Part shown: one piece after another, positions 37,916 to 46,643 of the stretch
Position numbering within the stretch: the first letter of the stretch is position 1
Layout of the letters: each line of letters begins with the position of its first letter
Assembly (NCBI RefSeq): GCF_000152885.1
Contig: NZ_CH672404.1
Location: 113,627-177,626, forward strand
Origin: Idiomarina baltica OS145
GTDB taxonomy: Bacteria > Pseudomonadota > Gammaproteobacteria > Enterobacterales > Alteromonadaceae
Direction: 5' to 3'
Length of the DNA: 64,000 bases
Notes under the pieces: generated by a model
Seen by the model: only the letters and a program-made list of their open reading frames with translations
Database searches by the model: none
Told to the model about the DNA's origin: nothing
Translations under genes and position numbers: made by a program

Positions 37916-39178
37916 TTATGGGGTTTTTTGAGCCAGTTGATGCGTGAACCAAACCTGCGTTTCCTTGGAGGTCAGTGCCCCGATTTTATTAAGCAATTGT
38001 TCAGTTTGTGTTACCTCATGAGCCGTATACCACGCCAACAATTGCTCAAAATTATCAGCCCCCATGCGATCGGCAAGCCGCTTAAGCAGTAAAGGGCCTA
38101 ACCCATAGTTGACGCGATGGGAGGCTCGTTTGGGGTCATCTGAACGCCATACAAACTCGACGCCTTTCGCTAAGTTTTGCCAACGTTTAACAGCATCGGC
38201 GTAGGCCTCTTTGCCAAAGCGTTGTTTGAGCTGTTGTGCGGAAATGTACTCAGCAAATGACTCCATCATCCAATAGTCATGAGACATGGCATCCGCAAAG
38301 GGGGTCCAGTTGTGTGCGAGTTCGTGGCAGATGTATTGATAGTCCGCCTCCCGAGAGGAAAGGCTACTTTTACTCATTGATATGTAGGGCCCCCGTGCAA
38401 AGCTGGGTCCGCTGCGGTCAAGAATGATTAAATCGGCATGATCGAGTGTATTTTCTGCACGCATTGTAGCGTTCAGAGAGGTGAGGCACTGAGTAGCGTC
38501 ATCGGCTAGATGTTGTGCTTGTTTTGCTTCAATGCCTTGGTAAATCACCTCTACATGCTCGGTTGTTATGATTTGAGGAGATTGCTGAGCAAATAATACA
38601 ACATCAATCGCAGGCATTTGGTTGCGGATCATGACGGTGTTTTGGGTCGGTCTCTCTTGCTGTCCAGGCGAGTAGACGCGCCAATTGGAGGGGACGGTGA
38701 GTGCAAGCGTCCCCGTCATTTTAGTCGCAAAATCAGCAATAAACGGATGCCATGCCGAATCGAGGCTCAAGTGCGCGCCTTGTGCGTTAATATAGTTGCC
38801 GTGCCCAGCTTCCTCATCGATCGCACCGCTGTATTTTAGCCTGACCTTATAATTGCTTTGATCGGTGTTTTTAAAGTTCAGTGTAATGCGGTTCCAAGGT
38901 GGCACGCGAGGTGATGACTCGATATTTGAGGATGCCAGTTGTGCACCGGATATTTCGGTCACTGACTGTTGTTTGCTGAGTAATAGGGCGATCGCTTGGT
39001 GCGTCAGTTTTTCTGCTGGGATCGTGAGTGTTGTGTCGGCCGTGAAGCGCGAATCGTTGGGTTGGAAGACAACGTTGGTATGGTATTTAATCGTGGTGTC
39101 GGCTTGTTGCTGGGTATTGGCTAAAAGTTGCGCCGGCATAACCAAAGCAAGCAATGCGGTCATTAAATAAATTTTCAT
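37916..39178 (-). CDS. M1-like (gluzincin) exported metallopeptidase
   Basis: 420 residues from ATG 39178 (GGAGA site). Signal peptide (KIYLMTALLALVMPAQLLA), an N-terminal beta-sandwich of the aminopeptidase-N type, then HELAHNW with a downstream ESFAEYI, the HExxH...E zinc site of M1-type enzymes. The spacing between the motifs is slightly shorter than the usual 18 residues. A C-terminal helical part follows. Probably a periplasmic peptidase or a relative with lost specificity. Confidence 0.82.
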   Translation of the reverse strand: MKIYLMTALLALVMPAQLLANTQQQADTTIKYHTNVVFQPNDSRFTADTTLTIPAEKLTHQAIALLLSKQQSVTEISGAQLASSNIESSPRVPPWNRITLNFKNTDQSNYKVRLKYSGAIDEEAGHGNYINAQGAHLSLDSAWHPFIADFATKMTGTLALTVPSNWRVYSPGQQERPTQNTVMIRNQMPAIDVVLFAQQSPQIITTEHVEVIYQGIEAKQAQHLADDATQCLTSLNATMRAENTLDHADLIILDRSGPSFARGPYISMSKSSLSSREADYQYICHELAHNWTPFADAMSHDYWMMESFAEYISAQQLKQRFGKEAYADAVKRWQNLAKGVEFVWRSDDPKRASHRVNYGLGPLLLKRLADRMGADNFEQLLAWYTAHEVTQTEQLLNKIGALTSKETQVWFTHQLAQKTP

Positions 39179-39200
39179 TGTTGTCTCCGATAAATTTGAT

Positions 39201-39847
39201 GTCGCGCACAATGCGCGACGTACGACGATGGTGATATCGTACACGGGCCGGCATCGGATGTCGCGCCAAAGGCGCGACGTACGATGGTTGCGGTATCAAC
39301 CGCCGACGTAGCGTGCGCATTTTGCGCACGGGGCGATATTTGATGTCGCGCCAAAGGCGCGACGTACGATGGTTGCGGTATCAACCGCCGACGTAGCGTG
39401 CGCATTTTGCGCACGGGGCGATATTTGATGTCGCGCCAAAGGCGCGACGTACGATGGTTGCGGTATCAACCACCGACGTAGCGTGCGCATTTTGCGCACG
39501 GAACGATATTTGATGTCGCGCCAAAGGCGCGACGTACGATGGTTGCGGTATCAACCACAGACGTAGCGTGCGCATTTTGCGCACGGAACGATATTTGTTG
39601 TCGCGCCAAAGGCGCGACGTACGATGGTGGCGGTATCAACCACCGACGTAGCGTGCGCATTTTGCGCACGGGGCGATATTTGATGTCGCGCCAAAGGCGC
39701 GACGTACGATGGTGGCGGTACCAACCACCGACGTAGCGTGCGCATTTTGCGCACGGGGTAATCCGCGTGTCGCGCCAAAGGCGCGACGTACGACGATGAT
39801 GATATCGTACACGGGCCGGCATCGGATGTCGCGCGCAAAGGCGCGGC
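39201..39847. repeat. REP/BIME tandem array 11
   Basis: Six 85-bp units of b then inverted a (b heads GTAGCG near 39308, 39393, 39478, 39563, 39648 and 39733) with linkers GATGGTTGCGGTATCAACC. Both edges of the array carry the same extra segment (GATATCGTACACGGGCC followed by GGCATCGGATGTCGCG), so the tandem block sits between direct repeats. The last a hairpin is damaged. Confidence 0.94.
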
Positions 39848-39916
39848 GGATTAAATTAGGTATTTCTCCCAATGTTTAAATTTTAACCATGTGTCTATTA
39901 TCTCGCCATCATTCGT

Positions 39917-41983
39917 GTGTGGGATAAGCTGGTGGAAAAAAATTCAATTTCTGTGTTGATACTAGATGACGAGCCACTGGTATGTCAGACGGTCGAAACC
40001 ATGCTGAATGCCATTGGTTGTTTAGCACAATCAACGTGTAATCCGACTCAATTTATTGATCTTGCCTGCGCCGAGTCCTTTGACCTATTGATTGTTGATT
40101 TAATGATGCCGCTGTTGAGTGGCGAAGAGGTCGCCGCGTTATTGGCCGCGGAATCTGTCAACACTCCTTTAATCATCATGAGCGGGAGTGACTCTAATTT
40201 ATTAAAGACTGCCGCGCTTTCCGCTAGAGAAAAAGGGCTACAAGTTATTGGTACGCTTCGAAAGCCATTCTTTGTTAATCAGCTACAAACCGTTTTACAA
40301 CGTCTGACGTCATCTTTGAATAGCACTGTTCATCAGCCTGCTGCTCAGAGTTACACGCGTGATGATGTGCTAAAAGGTATTCGTGACCACGAATTTTTTT
40401 GTGTTTACCAACCCAAGGTTGGACTGCCGACTCACGAGCCTGAGGGGGTTGAGGTGCTTTTACGGTGGCAACACCCCATACTAGACGCCATTCCGCCGAG
40501 TGAATTCATTACTTTTGCGGAGCGTGAAGGACTGATTGACGACTTGACTCAATTCGCCATCGCTGAGTCACTCACGTGGTTCTCCGAGATAATTCAACGT
40601 GTTGCGTTAAATAGTTTATCGATCGCGATTAATATTTCGGCACTTGTATTTAGTAAAGACTGGTTGCTCGATTTTCTCATGGCGACGTGTCAGCAAAATG
40701 CCGTGCCACCGCAACGGATCATATTAGAAATTACTGAGAGCGCGGTGCTGGATGATCAGGCCGATGTGTTAAAGCGTGCACTTGATCTAAGGCTGCGTGG
40801 GTTTAGATTTTCGCTAGATGACTTTGGCACAGGTTACTCGTCGCTTAAACAGTTAGTCCGGTTACCGCTGAGTGAACTTAAAATTGATAAAAGCTTTGTG
40901 CTTTCCTATGAAGACAGCGACGAATCAAAACAGATTATGCGCGCGACCGTGGAGTTGGCGCAATCATTGGGCTTGAAGACGGTGGCTGAAGGGGTTGAGT
41001 GCGAAGAGACAGCCACTTATTTGCGTCAAATTGGCTGTGATACGTTACAAGGCTATTTGTTTGCAAAGCCCTTAGAGGGGAGCCGTGCCGAAGCGTGGTT
41101 AATGAAGCAAGCCGCCGCGACGAGTCAACGACGAAGCAGTTTAGCGCGCGCTATTGTTGGTCCTTGCGAGAAACGTAGTGTTAATTTTAGCTATATCACG
41201 CATTTTATTCAGTATTTTTTGCGATTTGATGTGGCATTTATATCGTTAGTCGAAGGCGATCATGTATTTGTGCGTTCCGCGGTGGGAGTCGAGGAAACGA
41301 TTATTCCGCTTAACCAATCGCTCGTACAGTATGTTATGAAGAATAACCGTACCACGACGTTCGACAACTTTACCGCTTTGCCAGGAATGAAAGTCAACCT
41401 GTCGCCTTTGTTGAGTCATGGTCTCAACTTTTATGCCGGTTTTCCGTTGTACAATTCGAACGGTCTGTTTATTGGTTCTTTGTGCGCATTACACCGAAGC
41501 GCTCGACGTTTGAGTTTAAAAACAATTGAGGCCTTGGAAAAGCTGGCGCACTTGGTTGAATTCGAAATACATCATTTTATCGAGACTTCTAAACATGAGC
41601 ATATGTTGGCGCGTCTTGATGAAGAGCGCTATAAGCGATTGCTTGCGATCGTGAAGGATACTGATTTGTCAGCGACACTGATTCGATTGACCCCTAAAGA
41701 TAGTGCACTGTTTCCTGTCGCTCCGCTTAATGAGGCTTTGCGACAATCTGTGCAGGCATGGGATTACGTATGTTCTTTGGATAATGTATCAGCGTTGGTG
41801 TTATTGATTCATCCGACTGGTGAGTCACCCGTTGAATTCGTCTTGCAGCGCCTTGAAACACGTTTAGCCGATATGCATGACAACATCTCCATTGAAATAG
41901 CTTGGACCGAACAACAAACACAACAACCCCATTCATTACAATCATTATTCGGCCGCCTCGCCGACATCAACACCATCGCGTAG
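39917..41983 (+). CDS. Response regulator receiver-EAL-GAF protein
   Basis: 688 residues. Residues 10-125 are a receiver (LILDDE, LLIVDLMMP, IIMSGSD, LRKPF). Residues 150-395 are an EAL c-di-GMP phosphodiesterase with the E of EVLLRW, NIS, LEITES, DDFGTGYSSL, LKIDKSFV, AEGVE and QGYLFAKPL, so all catalytic residues seem present. Residues 410-560 are GAF-like (YAGFPLYNSNGLFIGSLCAL). A decayed paralogue lies at 44.3-45.8 kb. The start is uncertain (GTG 39917 or a later GTG). Its stop TAG is in a REP head shared with the convergent cyclase gene. Confidence 0.88.
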   Translation: MWDKLVEKNSISVLILDDEPLVCQTVETMLNAIGCLAQSTCNPTQFIDLACAESFDLLIVDLMMPLLSGEEVAALLAAESVNTPLIIMSGSDSNLLKTAALSAREKGLQVIGTLRKPFFVNQLQTVLQRLTSSLNSTVHQPAAQSYTRDDVLKGIRDHEFFCVYQPKVGLPTHEPEGVEVLLRWQHPILDAIPPSEFITFAEREGLIDDLTQFAIAESLTWFSEIIQRVALNSLSIAINISALVFSKDWLLDFLMATCQQNAVPPQRIILEITESAVLDDQADVLKRALDLRLRGFRFSLDDFGTGYSSLKQLVRLPLSELKIDKSFVLSYEDSDESKQIMRATVELAQSLGLKTVAEGVECEETATYLRQIGCDTLQGYLFAKPLEGSRAEAWLMKQAAATSQRRSSLARAIVGPCEKRSVNFSYITHFIQYFLRFDVAFISLVEGDHVFVRSAVGVEETIIPLNQSLVQYVMKNNRTTTFDNFTALPGMKVNLSPLLSHGLNFYAGFPLYNSNGLFIGSLCALHRSARRLSLKTIEALEKLAHLVEFEIHHFIETSKHEHMLARLDEERYKRLLAIVKDTDLSATLIRLTPKDSALFPVAPLNEALRQSVQAWDYVCSLDNVSALVLLIHPTGESPVEFVLQRLETRLADMHDNISIEIAWTEQQTQQPHSLQSLFGRLADINTIA

Positions 41984-42038
41984 GTCGCGCCTTTGGCGCG
42001 ACATGCGGATTTGCCCGTGCGCAAAATGCGCACGCTAC
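41980..42038. repeat. 59-bp BIME joining phosphodiesterase and cyclase stops
   Basis: Same layout and exact length as the unit at 32622-32680: a GTAG-headed a hairpin, 13-bp spacer and inverted b hairpin ending CTAC. Its two TAGs end the convergent EAL and GGDEF genes. Confidence 0.95.
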
Positions 42039-42946
42039 GTTGCGATTTCGGTGCGGGCGCGGCCGGCGGCTTTGGCGCGGTAGAGGGCGTGGTCGGCGTG
42101 ACGCATGATTTGGTTAATGTCTGGTGATTGTGTGTTGGTTGTGGCAATGCCGACGCTTGCGGTACAACTGAGGGTGGCATCGAAGTAATTTAATGTGATG
42201 TCTGAAATAAGCGCTTGCACCTGGTGGGCAACAGCGACGAGTGCATCTTGTGAAGCTCCGGTTACCGCGATGGTAAATTCCTCGCCCCCGGTTCGGGCAA
42301 CAACGCTATTTTTATTATTTAGACTACGCAGCGCTTTACCAATTGCGGAAAGCAATTTATCGCCAGCTTCGTGACCAAAGCGATCGTTGATCAATTTAAA
42401 ATGATCGATATCCAATAAGATAATCGCAAAATAAGCGGTTTGTACTCTTAACTTTATCAATTCATCGACATAGCGAAAAAATGCACGTCGATTATACAAG
42501 CCAGTCAGACTGTCTGTTTCGGCCAGGGTTGTCAGTTCTTTTTGAGCGCGCTGCAAAGCCTCTTCGGCTTTCTTACGTTCGCTAATATCGGTCGCCACCT
42601 CGAGTCTAACCAAGCGGCCGTCATGCCACTCAATTAATCTATCGCGGCACTGGTACCAGCATTGACTACGTGTGTTTTTAAACTCCCAGACTAGCACATC
42701 ACCATTGGCGGGTAGCTTTGCGTTTGTGCAAAAATCGCACGGACGTGTCTGATTTTTTTGCAAGACCGCATAGCAGGGTAAATGAGCAATATCTGAGAAG
42801 TTATCGGCATGAGCGATATGACGCAGTGCGTAGGTGTTCATGAACAACAATTCGTGCGTATCCGTATCAGCCACGTATACGACAGCGTCTAAGTTGTTCA
42901 GTATATTTTCGAAATCGGCAGGTTTTATTTGCCGTTCTTCATGCAT
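42035..42946 (-). CDS. PAS-GGDEF diguanylate cyclase
   Basis: 303 residues from ATG 42946 (AGGAGCAGGT site); the longer open frame is REP sequence. A PAS domain (NNLDAVVYVADTDTHELLFMN, then CYAVLQKNQTRPCDFC with three Cys) leads to a short coiled coil and a GGDEF domain with RTGGEEF as active site. No RxxD inhibitory site is seen five residues upstream. It makes c-di-GMP and faces the EAL enzyme tail to tail across one BIME. Its stop TAG is in the b REP head. Confidence 0.92.
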   Translation of the reverse strand: MHEERQIKPADFENILNNLDAVVYVADTDTHELLFMNTYALRHIAHADNFSDIAHLPCYAVLQKNQTRPCDFCTNAKLPANGDVLVWEFKNTRSQCWYQCRDRLIEWHDGRLVRLEVATDISERKKAEEALQRAQKELTTLAETDSLTGLYNRRAFFRYVDELIKLRVQTAYFAIILLDIDHFKLINDRFGHEAGDKLLSAIGKALRSLNNKNSVVARTGGEEFTIAVTGASQDALVAVAHQVQALISDITLNYFDATLSCTASVGIATTNTQSPDINQIMRHADHALYRAKAAGRARTEIAT

Positions 42947-42993
42947 ACCTGCTCCTATGGCCCCGTGCGTTTTGGGTGGATACCGCCACCATC

Positions 42994-43443
42994 GTAGGTC
43001 GCGCCTTTGGCGCGACATGTGGATCTTTCCGTGCGCCAAAGGCGCACGCTACGTCGGTGTGGTGGATACCACCGCCACCGTAGGTCGCGCATTATGCGCG
43101 ACGTCAGATTTGCCCCGTGCGCCGATGGTGGATACCGCCACCATCGTAGGTCGCGCCTTTGGCGCGACATGTGGATCTTTCCGTGCGCAAAATGCGCACG
43201 CTACGCCGGTGTGGTGGATACCGCCGCCACCGTAGGTCGCGCATTATGCGCGACATCAGATTTGCCCCGTGCGCCGATGGTGGATACCGCCACCATCGTA
43301 GGTCGCGCCTTTGGCGCGACATGTGGATCTTTCCGTGCGCAAAATGCGCACGCTACGCCGGTGTGGGTGGATACCGCCGGCACCGTAGGTCGCGCCTTTG
43401 GCGCGACATCAAATTTGCCCCGTGCGCAAAATGCGCACGCTAC
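42994..43443. repeat. REP array 13 with 152-bp higher-order period
   Basis: GTAG-headed a hairpins at 42994, 43146 and 43298 are exactly 152 bp apart. Each 152-bp unit holds a full a/b BIME plus an extra a hairpin (ATTAT loop) followed by a b copy cut after CGTGCGC. The final BIME (43385-43443, 59 bp) supplies the csrA stop codon. Confidence 0.93.
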
Positions 43444-43607
43444 GTCGTGTTTTTTATTTCATGGTACACTTCTTCGCGGTGAACGGGCACTTCTTTCGGT
43501 GCTTCGATGCCCAATGTGACCTGCCTTTCTGTCGCGTTAACCACAATAATTTTGATTTCGTCATTGATAATCAGTGATTCACCAATTTTTCGGCTTAATA
43601 TCAGCAT
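43440..43607 (-). CDS. csrA: Carbon storage regulator CsrA
   Basis: 55 residues read directly from the minus strand: starts [16 protein letters not shown], contains [26 protein letters not shown], the full RNA-binding CsrA dimer fold. Length is near the usual 60-65. It regulates mRNA translation globally (motility, biofilm, c-di-GMP genes). The last codons run into the b REP: the TAG stop is the TAG of its GTAG head, so the 3' UTR is a REP hairpin array. Its promoter should lie in 43608-43860. Confidence 0.95.
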   Translation of the reverse strand: MLILSRKIGESLIINDEIKIIVVNATERQVTLGIEAPKEVPVHREEVYHEIKNTT

Positions 43608-43985
43608 AGCCACCTAAAAGTTGAATGATTGTTTTATCACTATATGCAAGATCACGATATAAGTTTACGACTATATGAGTAAAAAGCGGTTAATGTGTCA
43701 ACTGACGTCAAACAACGCCTAACAGTAAACTACGAGGTATGTTTCATCAAAGTCACACGACTAAATGTTGATTTAACCCGACAAAAACAGGTGCGAAAAA
43801 TACGGTTTCGGTTTATAAAATAAAAATTAGGCACTGATGCCGTGTTTGTAATGAGATTTTTGAATTGAAGCCATACCAATTTACTCGCAGCGGGTTACGC
43901 ACGCTTAAATCCTTTATCGATAAAGGTACTGGCAGCGGCTGAACTAGAGCAAGCACCGGTTAAGTCGGATCGATCTCAAGGTCGT
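43608..43985. other. Upstream region of csrA with a possible sensor-kinase scar
   Basis: The left part is AT-rich and probably holds the csrA promoter. From about 43872 an open + frame (AAGYARLNPLSIKV..., then ELEQAPVKSDRSQG) runs without a start codon into the receiver at 43986, as if a hybrid kinase had been truncated here. Confidence 0.4.
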
Positions 43986-44324
43986 TTGCTGGTGGTCGAA
44001 GATGAGGACTTGCTACTTGAAACAACGGCTAAAACATTAATGCGTTTCGGCCATGAAGTCGCGACTGCTCGGGATGGTCAAGAAGCACTGGCTATCCTCG
44101 CAGAGGACGATCAGTTCGATGTAGTGTTTTCCGACGTGGTGATGCCCGGTGGGGTCTCTGGTTTTGATTTGAAGCGCCATTGTGATACCCACTATCCGCA
44201 CCTAATAGTGTTGTTAACCAGTGGCTATAACGACTTTTCGAACCGTGAAGCGGTCGATGTTCTGACCAAGCCTTACACCCATGATCAGCTCATTCAGCTG
44301 ATTAATAGGCATTTACTAAGTTAA
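43986..44324 (+). CDS. Lone receiver domain, likely remnant of a hybrid kinase
   Basis: 112 residues: VVEDEDLLLE, VVFSDVVMPGGVSGFDL with the phosphoacceptor Asp, LLTSGY and LTKPY. All receiver residues are present. The VLTKPY...LIQLINRHL ending is typical of receivers at the end of hybrid histidine kinases. Only a TTG start is available and the frame continues upstream without one, so it may be a truncated gene. It overlaps the next pseudogene tail to tail by nine bases. Confidence 0.6.
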   Translation: MLVVEDEDLLLETTAKTLMRFGHEVATARDGQEALAILAEDDQFDVVFSDVVMPGGVSGFDLKRHCDTHYPHLIVLLTSGYNDFSNREAVDVLTKPYTHDQLIQLINRHLLS

Positions 44325-45803
44325 TAGACCCGTGAGTGGTTGGGGTTTCAGTGCAAGCAGCATGGTCTGAATATGGGCGATACTGCTCGCATTAAAGGTC
44401 TCAGCCTCAACCTGTAGCAGTCCCGCTGAAGCACTGTTGAATGCAAAAACGCGCTGACAAATGTCGGCAATGTCTACATGTGACGCCCGATGTTGGAGTG
44501 TGAGTAAAACCGCTTTGTCCGATAAGCGCGTGAGCGTATCCCAAGGACGAATACGTTGACTTAACGCTTCCATGGAGCTGATTTCAGCGCCTGGGTGCGC
44601 AAACGTAACGCGAATCAGCGTCACGTTAAGATTCAGATCACGAGCGATATCCGTGATGCGATTAAGTCGTTTGAATGAAAATGCCAAGCTGGTTTGTTCA
44701 CTTTCTCGCGGAATTAATGAGTGGGCTATGTCAAATTCTACAAGCCGAGCTAGCTGTGACAGGGTGCGGTACTCTCGCTGACTCAGTTGATGCGGTTGCG
44801 AATTCATCACGCAAACGGACCCAATAAATAGATTGTTGGCACTCCAAAAAGGAAAGCCAGCGTAAAAGCGTACCCGCTCACGCATGGATGATAGCATTCC
44901 TTTAGTCACCTCGGGGAGTTGCTTTAAGTCTTCAAATACAGTGATATCGTTATTGTTCATCACATGTAGACACAGACTATTTTCAACCGCAACGCACTCA
45001 ACATTAAGGCCAATAGGGGCTTTTAAATAGACCGTGCTTTTCTCGAGTAACGACACGAGCACGATTTCAAACCCCAGAAATTCATGAATAAACTCGGTGA
45101 CATAACCAAATCGCACTGAGTCATTGGCTGCGAGTGTATCAAACACACGGGTTCGCCGCGCTGTTTCATTGCTGAGTTTGCGCAGGTACCAATGCTCGGC
45201 TTGGGCGGCTGACATGGGTTTAGCGTGATAGAATCCCTGTACCTGTTGGCATCCGAGTGATTTCAGCTTATCAATGGTTTCATAGTCTTCTGCCCCTTCC
45301 GCGACGACTTGTAAATTGAGCGATTGTGCGAGCTCAATCGTTGTGCGCGTAATCTGGTGAGATTCATGGGACTGCGTTAGGGTATTGATAATACCGACAG
45401 ATTAATCGCCATGGTGATCGACGAGTTACCACTGACTGACTGTAATCGAGCTAACCAAGCGAGTGATTCGCGTATCGTATAATAGGTCAGGGTATCGATG
45501 ACACCCGTTGCTTCAGCTTTGGGTATAAACAGGTCCGGTGGTATTAATCCGTAATCGGGTCGCTCCCAACGCAATAGACACTCAAAACCGACCACTTCAT
45601 CGGTGATGAGGTTCAACTTGGGTTGATATACACAGTAAAATTGATGTCGTGAGAGTGCGAACTTGATGTCGACGGCATCAAATTGAGCTGCGCGGTTGCC
45701 TGATGGGATTATCAGGTCGGTTTGACGACGCTTAAGCTCAAGCATCGCCAATAAAGACTTGGTCATCAAGAATCAATACGCGGTCCGTTAGTGCGTGAGA
45801 CAT
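44316..45803 (-). pseudogene. Receiver-EAL-GAF paralogue with two internal deletions
   Basis: A decayed relative of the gene at 39917. From 45803 the receiver starts (HALTDRVLILDDQ) but breaks almost at once. The frame at 45769 resumes near the end of the receiver and runs through the EAL start (GFECLLRWERPDYGLIPP, MAINLSVLSI). Then the central part of the EAL domain, including the DDFGTG site, is missing. The frame from about 45380 resumes at ITRTTIELAQSLNLQVVAEG and continues into an intact GAF-like part (YAGFPFWSANNLFIGSVCVM) to 44316. It cannot make an active phosphodiesterase. Confidence 0.85.
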
Positions 45804-45882
45804 AGCCACATAAACTCCCTATTCAGATAATCTGATAATAGAGCGGGCTTTGCCTTTACGGTATTCGTGAAAATACCGATTT

Positions 45883-46500
45883 TTAGTCGTGCGTTTCGGC
45901 TAGAGCGAAGTACTGGGCCAAGGTCGCCACTGAGTTAATGTCGAGTTTAGTAAAAATATTCGACTTATGGGCCTCTGCGGTACGCGGACTGATAAAAAGC
46001 GTGTCAGCGACTTTTTGTGCTGAGAACCCCTGGGCGGCCAGTTTGGCCACATCGCGTTCGCGTTTGGAGAGCTTACTTATCTGTTCTGTTGCCTCTTTGA
46101 CACGTTGACGCTGTACTTGGGTCGCCGAAAAAGCATCAATGGCTTGTTGTACCGTCTTGATGAGGGTGGTTATAGATACCGGGTTTTGTAATAACGTATA
46201 CGCGCCCTGGGTCAGTGCTTGTACGGTATGGGGAACATCTGCCGTGCCCGAATACACAATAATCGGCAAGCTCATACCGAGTTTGGCTAAACGGCTTTGT
46301 ACTTCCAGCCCATGCATATCGGGTAGGCTTAAATCCAATACTAATGCCGAATGCTCTGCCAACGTGTGCTGCTCCAAGTGCGTAAGGTATTCGTTTGCCG
46401 TCGAAAAACATGCAACGGCATAATCTTGCTGTTCAAAAGCCAACATCAATGACTCTTGAATGAGCTCATCATCGTCCACGATGTACACGGTCTGCTGCAT
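45883..46500 (-). CDS. LuxR/FixJ-type response regulator
   Basis: 205 residues. Receiver with YIVDDDE, LVLDLSLPDMHG (phosphoacceptor Asp) and YSGTADV. The usual Lys of the KP motif is replaced: the segment reads LLQNPVS, so phosphorylation switching may be altered. The C-terminal LuxR helix-turn-helix is LSKRERDVAKLAAQGFSAQKVADTLFISPRTAEAHKSNIFTKL (positions about 145-190). It may have worked with the neighbouring signalling genes, now partly broken. Confidence 0.9.
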   Translation of the reverse strand: MQQTVYIVDDDELIQESLMLAFEQQDYAVACFSTANEYLTHLEQHTLAEHSALVLDLSLPDMHGLEVQSRLAKLGMSLPIIVYSGTADVPHTVQALTQGAYTLLQNPVSITTLIKTVQQAIDAFSATQVQRQRVKEATEQISKLSKRERDVAKLAAQGFSAQKVADTLFISPRTAEAHKSNIFTKLDINSVATLAQYFALAETHD

Positions 46501-46643
46501 GATTAATTGCAGGTGTTCGACATATTTTTAGCAAGTATACAACATCGATGCAACATCCCCTAAAGATTTTAAAAAATAGGTATTTTCATGAGTAGGACAA
46601 GTACACTGTGCTATTGCCTAGCATACGAAATGGGGCAAATCCT

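Noticed and set aside
28991-43443. Regularly spaced repeats reminiscent of a CRISPR array.
   Set aside because: The repeated part is a pair of hairpins and the linkers between them are also repeated, not unique spacers. No cas genes are present.
28728-43519. Many overlapping open frames of 60-170 codons with arginine-rich, repeated peptides such as ARAPKAHAT and MRTLRR in the repeat arrays.
   Set aside because: They are translations of the REP hairpins in several frames and both strands, with no own start context and no non-repeat sequence.
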